In this document: positions 53,895 to 59,630 of the stretch, in pieces
Position numbering within the stretch: the stretch's first letter is position 1
How the letters are laid out: every line of letters starts with the position of its first letter
NCBI RefSeq assembly: GCF_007714205.1
Contig: NZ_VMQU01000016.1
Coordinates: 1 to 59,630 of the forward strand
DNA from: Mycobacterium helveticum
GTDB lineage: Bacteria > Actinomycetota > Actinomycetes > Mycobacteriales > Mycobacteriaceae
DNA: 59,630 nucleotides
Direction: 5' to 3'
The notes under the pieces: generated by a model
What the model saw: only the letters and a program-made list of their open reading frames with translations
What the model was told of the DNA's origin: nothing
Database searches by the model: none
Program-made: the position numbers and the translations under genes

Positions 53895-54545
53895 ATGACG
53901 CGCATGGGGGCAGCAGCGGGGTCAGCGGTCGACAACCCGTTCTTCGCGCGGATCTGGCCCTACATCGCCGCCCACGAGGTCGAGGCGATAAAGGCGCTCC
54001 GCCGGGAGAACCTGGCGGGCCTGAGAGGCCGGGTGTTGGAAGTCGGCGCGGGCATCGGGACGAACTTTCCGCACTACCCGGCGTCGGTCGACGAGGTGGT
54101 CGCCGTGGAGCCCGAGCAGCGGCTGACCGTCCAGGCCCGCGCCGCGGCCGACGTGGTACCGGTTCGGGTCGTGGTGCACGGCGACACCGTGGAGGCCTTC
54201 GGCGACGGTGAGGCGTTCGACGCGGTCGTGTGCTCGCTCGTGTTGTGCTCGGTGGCAGACCCCGCCGACGTGCTGGGACGCCTGTACTCGCTGCTGCGGC
54301 CGGGTGGCGAGCTGCGCTACCTCGAGCACGTGGCCAGCGGCGGCATGCGGGGGCGGCTGCAGCGCCTCGCCGACGCGACGGTGTGGCCGCGGCTGTTCGG
54401 CAACTGCCACACCCATCGCGATACCGAGCGCGAGATCGTCGCGGCCGGATTCGAGGTGGACACCTCCCGGCGGGAGGACACGTTGCCGGCCTGGGCGCCG
54501 TTGCCGGTGTCGGAGCTGGCGTTGGGCAGGGCACGCCGGCCCTGA
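53895..54545 (+). CDS. SAM-dependent methyltransferase (Rv1147-like)
   Basis: A 216-residue class I methyltransferase of the UbiE/phospholipid N-methyltransferase-like type: motif I RVLEVGAGIGTNFPHYP (about 46-62), acidic motif II AVEPEQ, and the post-motif CSLVLCSVADPADVLGRLYSLLRPGGELRYLEHV. The FFARIWPYIAAHE start is typical of this mycobacterial subgroup. The ATG at 53895 is used; one at 53904 (MGAAAGS) is possible. It lies 33 nt after mmpL13 and may act on the same lipid pathway. Confidence 0.88.
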   Translation: MTRMGAAAGSAVDNPFFARIWPYIAAHEVEAIKALRRENLAGLRGRVLEVGAGIGTNFPHYPASVDEVVAVEPEQRLTVQARAAADVVPVRVVVHGDTVEAFGDGEAFDAVVCSLVLCSVADPADVLGRLYSLLRPGGELRYLEHVASGGMRGRLQRLADATVWPRLFGNCHTHRDTEREIVAAGFEVDTSRREDTLPAWAPLPVSELALGRARRP

Positions 54546-54559
54546 CACCCTATTTCTTG

Positions 54560-54650
54560 TCGCCGAGCCTGCGCTCAGCGCGGCTTTGGTGGCCGAATTG
54601 CGTTCGGTGCGCAGGCTCGGTGCGGTCAGCGCAGGCTCGCTGCCCGGAAT
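54560..54650. repeat. inverted and direct repeats of GCGCAGGCTCG
   Basis: GCGCAGGCTCG occurs at about 54619, with the related AGCGCAGGCTCG at about 54638, and its inverse CGAGCCTGCGC near 54566, at the 3' end of the disrupted minus-strand gene. Such dispersed short repeats are common between mycobacterial genes. Confidence 0.5.
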
Positions 54651-54656
54651 TCCAGC

Positions 54657-55157
54657 GCGGCGGATGTCCCAGGCGTATTGCCGCCGGTCGAGTCGATGCT
54701 GCTCGGAGACCTTGGGAACCGTGACGTCGGTGGCCCGCAGGAGCGCATCCAGACGTGCGATCGCCGTCCCCATCGGTCTGGCGCGCCCGATGTCGAACGC
54801 GGTCCGTTGCGGCGTGGTTACCGGAAGGCCCGCGACGACGTCGAATTCCCCTGCGGCAAGGCGTATGTCGTGGGTCTTGATGCCGCGTGGCGCCCGGGCG
54901 TTCGGCCAGATCAACGCGATGGGCAGGCGGTCGTCCGCCCACTTCGATCCGTGCCACGCCGCCGCGGTGGTGCCGGCGAGCACGCCCCGTCGGTGCGACC
55001 ACAGCCAGGCCGCCACCGCCCGTTGCCGCAGCGTGAACTGCTGACGATCGCGGGGCACGTAGACGTCGGGAAACACCGCGCGGAAACGCGACCGCAGCTG
55101 GTGCGGTCGCAGGATTACGGCGTTGACCGCTTCGCTGCCGATGAACGGCTCGTCCAT
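54657..55157 (-). pseudogene. DUF559/AbiEi-like gene remnant with an internal deletion
   Basis: The first 154 codons encode a typical mycobacterial AbiEi-like/DUF559-type N-terminal half (MDEPFIGSEAV, FRAVFPDVYVPRD, AAAWLWSHRRGVLAGTTAAAWHGSKW, GLPVTTPQRTAFDIGR, RLDALLRAT). The text then jumps at about 54695 straight to RLDRRQYAWDIRR, which in full-length relatives lies in the C-terminal nuclease-like domain beside the D-x-DGxxH core. About 100 residues of that core are missing and the frame then runs on into the antisense of the methyltransferase gene. This is an in-frame deletion relic. Confidence 0.65.
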
Positions 55158-55210
55158 GACGGCTACACTGGGCCGCCGCGCCGGCGCCCGAGAAGAAGCG
55201 GGCGGGGTGG

Positions 55211-55924
55211 CTAACCCAGCAGGGCGGGCAGTCGCTGCAGCAGTTCGGGCAGCGCCTGGCTCGCGGTTTCGCGGATGCTGATCGTCGCGCTGCCGGACAG
55301 CGGGGTGACCTCGGGATTGACCTCGACGACGGCGGCGCCGCGCGCCAGCGCCAAGTCGGCCAGCCCGGCCGCCGGGTAGACGACGGCGGAGGTCCCCACC
55401 ACCACCAGCACGTCGGCGGTCTCGGTGGCCTCGACGGCGCGCCGCCAGGGCGCGTCGGGCAGCTGCTCACCGAACCACACGATGTCCGGTCTGATCAGAC
55501 CGCCGCAGTGGCACACCGGAGGTTCGACCTCCAGCGCCGGTTCGGTCATTTCCGGCACTGCGCCGGTATAGGCGATTCCGCAATGGGCACAGCGGAATTC
55601 GAAGAGGCTTCCGTGCAGATGGTGCACCGCGGTGCTGCCGGCCCGCTCGTGCAGGTCGTCGACGTTCTGGGTGACGACACTGACCTCGGCGCAGTCCTGC
55701 CACGCGGCGATGGCGCGGTGTCCGGCGTTGGGCGCGACGTTGGCCACCAGATGGTGGCGCCACAAATACCAGCCCCAGACCCGCTCGGGGTGGTCGCGCC
55801 AACCCTGGGTGCTGGACAGCTCGTAGGGGTCGAAGCGGGCCCACAGGCCGTTCTTGTCGTCGCGGAAGGTGGGCACGCCGCTCTCCGCGGAGATCCCCGC
55901 GCCGCTGAGCACCGTTACGCGCAT
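55211..55924 (-). CDS. NAD-dependent protein deacylase (sirtuin, Rv1151c/CobB-like)
   Basis: A 237-residue sirtuin: [15 protein letters not shown] at residues 8-22, [13 protein letters not shown] with the catalytic His in [13 protein letters not shown], zinc Cys pairs CAHC and CHC (PVCHCGG), and [12 protein letters not shown]. The Tyr and Arg of the class III succinyl-lysine pocket (Y-x-x-R) appear as [16 protein letters not shown], so desuccinylase activity is possible. The ATG at 55924 ([10 protein letters not shown]) is used; the longer upstream frame would overlap the divergent GntR gene. Confidence 0.93.
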   Translation of the reverse strand: MRVTVLSGAGISAESGVPTFRDDKNGLWARFDPYELSSTQGWRDHPERVWGWYLWRHHLVANVAPNAGHRAIAAWQDCAEVSVVTQNVDDLHERAGSTAVHHLHGSLFEFRCAHCGIAYTGAVPEMTEPALEVEPPVCHCGGLIRPDIVWFGEQLPDAPWRRAVEATETADVLVVVGTSAVVYPAAGLADLALARGAAVVEVNPEVTPLSGSATISIRETASQALPELLQRLPALLG

Positions 55925-55961
55925 GCCACCAAGATAGTCGGCGGGGGTGGATACTGGGCGC

Positions 55962-56342
55962 GTGGAGCTGGCTGACTGGTTGCGGGTCGACGCCGCCAAG
56001 GGGCGCAAGCCCCTGTTCGACCAGCTCAGGACGCAGGTGATCGACGGCGTCCGGGAAGGTGCGCTGCCGCCGGGTACCCGCCTGCCGACCGTCCGCGAGC
56101 TGGCCGGCCAACTCGGCGTGGCGGTCAACACGGTGGCCCGCGCCTACCGCGAGCTGGAGAGCGCGGCGGTCGTCGAAACCCGCGGCCGCCTCGGCACTTT
56201 CATCGCCCGCTACGACCCGACGGACGCGGCGATGGCGGCCGCGGCGCGGGAGTACGTCCAAGTCGCCCGGGGGCTGGGTCTGGGCAAGGCCGAGGCGCTG
56301 CGCTACATCGAGGCCGTGCCCGAGGACCGCGAAGCACGCTAG
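55962..56342 (+). CDS. GntR family regulator, short YtrA-like type
   Basis: A 126-residue protein with an N-terminal winged HTH ([66 protein letters not shown]) and only a short helical tail, as in the YtrA subgroup. GTG 55962 ([10 protein letters not shown]) matches the M. tuberculosis Rv1152 N-terminus as I recall; GTG 55947 would add 5 residues. It is divergent from the sirtuin gene, with starts 37 nt apart. Confidence 0.9.
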   Translation: MELADWLRVDAAKGRKPLFDQLRTQVIDGVREGALPPGTRLPTVRELAGQLGVAVNTVARAYRELESAAVVETRGRLGTFIARYDPTDAAMAAAAREYVQVARGLGLGKAEALRYIEAVPEDREAR

Positions 56343-56864
56343 CTACCGCACCACTTTCGTCAGCGTGCGCAGGTTGCGGGTGGTGGTCGACGACTTGTAC
56401 CGCGTCTTGCCCATCGTCTTGCCGATGGCGCTGTCCAGGGTGGAGCCCTTGGGGACCTGCCAGTAGATGACACCGATACCTCGGGCGATCTTCTCGCCCG
56501 GGCCGGCGCGTTCGCCCAGCGCCGCCAGCTCGTCGAGCACCGCCTCGTCGGCGACGAACGTGACGTAGGACTGACACCCGTCGGCCTCGCGCTCGAAGGG
56601 GTAGGCGTCGACGACGGCGCGCACCGCGGCGACGTCGTAGGCCAGCACCCAGGCGTCGTAGCCGAACCTCGCGCGCAGGGCGGCCTCGGCCTTGCGCCGC
56701 ACGACGGCCGCGTCGTCCGGCGCGTCCAGCAGCACGTTGCCGCTGGCCAGGAGGGTGCGTACGCCGGTGAATCCGGCGTCGGTCAACGCGGCGGCCACCT
56801 CGGCCATCGTGAGGTTGACGCCGCCGACGTTGACGCCGCGCAGGAAGGCCGCGTAGCGGGGCAC
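56343..56864 (-). CDS. DUF1697 protein
   Basis: A 173-residue DUF1697 protein: RYAAFLRGVNVGGVNLTMAEVAAALTDAGFTGVRTLLASGNVLLDAP at the N-terminus, YPFEREADGCQSYVTF in the middle and a basic C-terminal GKTMGKTRYKSSTTTRNLRTLTKV. The family is widespread and uncharacterised. I prefer the GTG at 56864, which gives the family's usual start. The ATG at 56912 would overlap the divergent oxidase start. Its stop abuts the GntR stop on the other strand. Confidence 0.88.
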   Translation of the reverse strand: MPRYAAFLRGVNVGGVNLTMAEVAAALTDAGFTGVRTLLASGNVLLDAPDDAAVVRRKAEAALRARFGYDAWVLAYDVAAVRAVVDAYPFEREADGCQSYVTFVADEAVLDELAALGERAGPGEKIARGIGVIYWQVPKGSTLDSAIGKTMGKTRYKSSTTTRNLRTLTKVVR

Positions 56865-56901
56865 GGCCCCATACAACCAGCACCGCGTGCCCGCGACGTA
56901 G

Positions 56902-57354
<453 letters not shown>

Positions 57355-57381
57355 CCGCGCCGTCGGGGCTAAGCTGCCGGT

Positions 57382-57597
57382 ATGGCTGAGTCGAGCTCTT
57401 CGCGAGAAGAAAAGTCACCCACGGGTGCGGCGTCGGAAGACTCCGAGGACGAGAACAAGCGCAAGTTCCGCGAAGCCCTCGACCGCAAGATGGCCAAGGG
57501 GCCGGGCGGCTCCGCCCACAAAGACGGCGGCGGCAAGCGGCCGCGGACGCACGGGCCGGTCGAGAACCGCCGGGAGTTCCGCCGCAAGAGCGGCTGA
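57382..57597 (+). CDS. DUF5302-type small hydrophilic protein
   Basis: A 71-residue, highly charged, probably disordered protein (SEDSEDENKRKFREALDRKMAKGPGGSAHKDGGGKRPRTHGPVENRREFRRKSG). The KFREAL(D/E)RK core and basic tail fit the actinobacterial DUF5302 family. It follows the PPOX gene by 27 nt on the same strand, the position of Rv1155A. Confidence 0.75.
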   Translation: MAESSSSREEKSPTGAASEDSEDENKRKFREALDRKMAKGPGGSAHKDGGGKRPRTHGPVENRREFRRKSG

Positions 57598-57638
57598 GAG
57601 CGGCTGAGAGCCACCGAGAGCCACCGAGAGCCACTGAA
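57592..57638. repeat. short tandem repeat after the DUF5302 gene
   Basis: Two copies of GAGAGCGGCT followed by three of GAGAGCCACC (the last ending ACT), a 10-bp period. It begins at the DUF5302 stop codon. Confidence 0.8.
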
Positions 57639-57770
57639 TGGGCATGAGCCGCAACCACGGCTGCGTTGTCGGTGGCGCCTGCGGTGATCCGGCAGCCGAC
57701 GCGCTGCCGGACGAGAATCCTCTCGCTCTTCTCAGTGGTGTACTTCGCGACCAGCACGAATTGAGACGGT

Positions 57771-58304
57771 TCAGCCTTGGGGTGGGGTGAACAGGCTGAT
57801 GGAAGGGTCGTCTTGGCCTGGTTTGCCGCGCAGGCTTCCTCGGGTGCTGGGGTGTCCGAAGTTCACTCGGGACGGGTCGTTTTGGTATGCCCAGTCCGCC
57901 ACGATGGTGCGTTGGGTGAACTTCCAGCGGCCGTCGTGTTTGGTGTATTTGTCCAGGTACCGACCGCCGATGATGACGTCGATGTCGTGTTTGGGACCGG
58001 CGAAGGTGTGAAACACCAGGCAGTAGATCTCACCGCTGCCCGTGTCCCCCTCGATCACGAAGTTCGTTGTGGTGATGTTGTGTTGGGAGACACGCAGGTA
58101 GGGTTCCGCCGCCTGTAGTTGTTCGATGAACTGTTCGACGCCGCCCGTCGAGAACGAGCCGTGAGAGTCGGTCGCGTCGGGGTGGTACAGGCTCCGAAGC
58201 GTTTCATAATCAGCGCGGTCGACGGCCCGGCAATAGGCAGTGACGAGCTGATGCAGTTCGTCTCGGGCCAGCATCAGTGCCAGTCTGGCCTCGTCCACCA
58301 CCAC
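57771..58304 (-). CDS. SnoaL-like (NTF2 fold) protein
   Basis: A 177-residue NTF2-like protein with the SnoaL_4-type start LVTAYCRAVDRADYETLRSLYHPDATDSHGSF (Tyr, Asp, His pocket residues) and GGRYLDKYTKHDGRWKFTQR. It is homologous to the cluster protein at 16593-17117, although this copy is solitary. The GTG at 58304 starts a run of three GTG codons, so the exact start is uncertain. Confidence 0.85.
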   Translation of the reverse strand: MVVDEARLALMLARDELHQLVTAYCRAVDRADYETLRSLYHPDATDSHGSFSTGGVEQFIEQLQAAEPYLRVSQHNITTTNFVIEGDTGSGEIYCLVFHTFAGPKHDIDVIIGGRYLDKYTKHDGRWKFTQRTIVADWAYQNDPSRVNFGHPSTRGSLRGKPGQDDPSISLFTPPQG

Positions 58305-58415
58305 GCCACGATAACTCGGTGGTTATGGGCTGGTCGTTAGAGCCGTTCTCGTGGGTAGTGTCTCAACAATCGGCCATCGGTCTTAGGGTGTTCAGCGGGA
58401 GGAAGGTCGTCGACA

Positions 58416-58988
58416 TTGAAGGTTTGGCTCGCTCAAGATCCTGAGGCCGACAAGCTACTGGCCGAGAACCCGTTCGCGCTGCTGGTCGGCATGCTGCTCG
58501 ACCAGCAGGTGCCGATGGAGACCGCGTTCGCGGGGCCGCAGAAGATCGCCGACCGGATGGGTGGCTTCGACGCCGCCGAGATCGCCGACTACGACCCGGA
58601 GAAGTTCGCCGCGTTGTGTTCGGAAAGGCCCGCGATACACCGGTTTCCGGGATCCATGGCCAAACGCGTCCAGGCGTTGGCGCAGATCGTCGTGGACCGC
58701 TACGACGGGGACGCCGCCGGTTTGTGGCGCAGCGGGGATCCCGACGGGCACGAACTGCTGCGTCGGCTCAAGGGCCTGCCCGGTTTCGGCGAGCAGAAGG
58801 CGCAGATCTTTCTGGCGCTGCTCGGCAAGCAGTACGGGGTGACACCGCCGCGCTGGCGCGAAGCGGCGGGCGACTTCGGCCGGCCCGGCACGCACATCTC
58901 GGTCGCCGACATCGTCGACGCGCGTTCGCTCGGGCAGGTGCGCTCGCACAAGAAGCAGATGAAAGCCGCGGCCAAGGCGGCAAAGTAA
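58416..58988 (+). CDS. HhH-GPD superfamily DNA glycosylase-like protein (Rv1156-like)
   Basis: A 190-residue HhH-GPD protein: LLVGMLLDQQVPMETAFAGPQKIADRMGG (helix region of the fold) and the hairpin LKGLPGFGEQKAQIFLALLGKQYG (about 120-143). A catalytic Lys after the hairpin is not obvious and the usual GPD Asp is uncertain, so glycosylase activity is unproven. The TTG at 58416 after GGGAGGAAGG is the best start. A DUF1059 gene follows. Confidence 0.85.
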   Translation: MKVWLAQDPEADKLLAENPFALLVGMLLDQQVPMETAFAGPQKIADRMGGFDAAEIADYDPEKFAALCSERPAIHRFPGSMAKRVQALAQIVVDRYDGDAAGLWRSGDPDGHELLRRLKGLPGFGEQKAQIFLALLGKQYGVTPPRWREAAGDFGRPGTHISVADIVDARSLGQVRSHKKQMKAAAKAAK

Positions 58989-59016
58989 CCGGTGAGCAGC
59001 ACAGAAAGGCGGCATC

Positions 59017-59163
59017 GTGAAGACACACATAACGTGTCCGTGTGGAGAGGCCATCGTCGGCAAGGATGAGGACGAGCTGGTCGAACTGACCCAGGCCCAC
59101 CTCGCCGCGGTCCACCCGGGGCTGGAGTACGACCGCGACGCCATCTTGTTCATGGCGTACTGA
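59017..59163 (+). CDS. DUF1059 small protein
   Basis: A 48-residue protein starting at the GTG at 59017 (MKTHITCPCGEAIVGKDEDELVELTQAHLAAVHPGLEYDRDAILFMAY). The CPCG and HLAAVHP elements fit DUF1059, a tiny Cys/His family that may bind zinc. GAAAGGCGG precedes it and it lies 28 nt after the HhH-GPD gene. Confidence 0.8.
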   Translation: MKTHITCPCGEAIVGKDEDELVELTQAHLAAVHPGLEYDRDAILFMAY

Positions 59164-59167
59164 CGAG

Positions 59168-59203
59168 CGACCGGCGTGCCCCGTCGCGGGGACACGCCGG
59201 TCG
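59168..59203. terminator. hairpin between convergent genes
   Basis: Arms CGACCGGCGTG (59168-59178) and CACGCCGGTCG (59193-59203), continued inward by CCCCG/CGGGG with one bulged A. It sits between the DUF1059 gene and the minus-strand gene at the right edge, so it may serve both. Confidence 0.8.
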
Positions 59204-59225
59204 GCGCGTCTGCACGGACCGGGCG

Positions 59226-59630
59226 CTACGGCACCACCGTTGAGCCGATCGTGGGCATGAACTGGCACTGCTTTTCCGTGGTGGTGACCTGCCCGAAGAT
59301 CGTCGACATGACGCTGCCCGAGCCCGTGTCGGCGATTCCGGTCAGTGTCGTCGGCCCCTCCGGGTTGATGTCCGAGCGGGGCTTGAGCGTGACGCTCCCG
59401 GACTTGCCGGTCGTCAGGTTCACCCAGGTGACGTTCAACGGGAGCTTCTGCACCTCGGCCGGACCGGGCGTGCCGACCGCGGTGAACACGTAGGCGGTCT
59501 GGCCCGGGCCCGGGCCCGGCGCCGGAATCTTGGCCGGACCCGCCACCGACAGTGCGGTCGCGATCGAGTTGCCGCCGTCGGCAAGGCAATTGGTGCCGAT
59601 CGAGGGATAGATGAAGTCTTGGGTGGGCGG
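59226..59630 (-). CDS. secreted/cell-wall protein, 5' part beyond the window (Rv1157c-like)
   Basis: The open frame runs off the right edge, so only the C-terminal 134 residues are seen: PPTQDFIYPSIGTNCLADGGNSIATALSVAGPAKIPAPGPG, then an Ig-like beta domain ending CQFMPTIGSTVVP. Two Cys could form a disulfide. M. tuberculosis Rv1157c, an Ala/Pro-rich exported protein, lies at this position. The start is outside the window; an internal GTG at 59546 would give only 106 residues. Confidence 0.75.
   Translation of the reverse strand, partial: PPTQDFIYPSIGTNCLADGGNSIATALSVAGPAKIPAPGPGPGQTAYVFTAVGTPGPAEVQKLPLNVTWVNLTTGKSGSVTLKPRSDINPEGPTTLTGIADTGSGSVMSTIFGQVTTTEKQCQFMPTIGSTVVP

Overview
The window is high-GC actinobacterial DNA from a slow-growing Mycobacterium, probably a non-tuberculous species such as one of the M. 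avium complex or a relative. The evidence is a PE/PPE pair, a complete mce operon with two yrbE genes, an MmpL transporter, an F420-type flavin oxidase, MetE behind a cobalamin riboswitch, and abundant GTG starts. From memory, the outer parts follow the M. tuberculosis Rv1130-Rv1157c order: prpD, a DUF3556 membrane protein and metE on the left; thiolase, crotonase, FAD reductase, isoprenylcysteine-type methyltransferase, CPBP protease, echA10, mcr, SDR, mmpL13, methyltransferase, sirtuin, GntR, PPOX and HhH-GPD on the right. The species call is inference.

Layout. 0.4-3.2 kb: epoxide-hydrolase-like protein, WS/DGAT-like acyltransferase and DoxX. 3.4-6.7 kb: prpD with no prpC, then a DUF3556 membrane protein with a perfect KstR-type palindrome just before its start. 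7.2-10.2 kb: GjpA-like secreted protein and a PE/PPE-SVP pair. 10.2-12.8 kb: metE and its cobalamin riboswitch on the minus strand. 12.9-40.7 kb: an accessory block between metE and the thiolase. 41-59.6 kb: the conserved right flank, mostly lipid and acyl-CoA enzymes.

The most interesting part of the accessory block is 13.6-25.3 kb. It holds a tandem (two-domain) TetR regulator, three SDRs, a SnoaL/NTF2-like protein, a nitroreductase, a VWA protein and MoxR/NorQ AAA+ ATPase pair, a periplasmic-binding-protein fold with no export signal, an AveC-like membrane protein and a cytochrome P450; an aldehyde dehydrogenase follows. I see four copies of a near-identical AT-rich imperfect dyad, AACA(A/G)AnATTTGGTT-like, in this DNA. 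They lie before the tandem TetR gene, between the divergent SDR and VWA genes, before the MoxR gene, and before the PBP-AveC-SDR-P450 operon. A weaker fifth copy precedes another SDR. This looks like a self-contained, undescribed regulon for oxidising a lipophilic substrate, with its own AAA+/VWA maturation pair. The substrate cannot be read from the sequence.

The second accessory unit, 28.3-40.3 kb, is a yrbEAB-mceABCDEF lipid importer with its own TetR regulator. A motif built on ACCGTACG occurs before the tetR gene, twice in the tetR-yrbE interval, and again past the end of the operon before a small protein made of three Phd-antitoxin-like units. A 15-bp minisatellite sits in the interval upstream of yrbEA.
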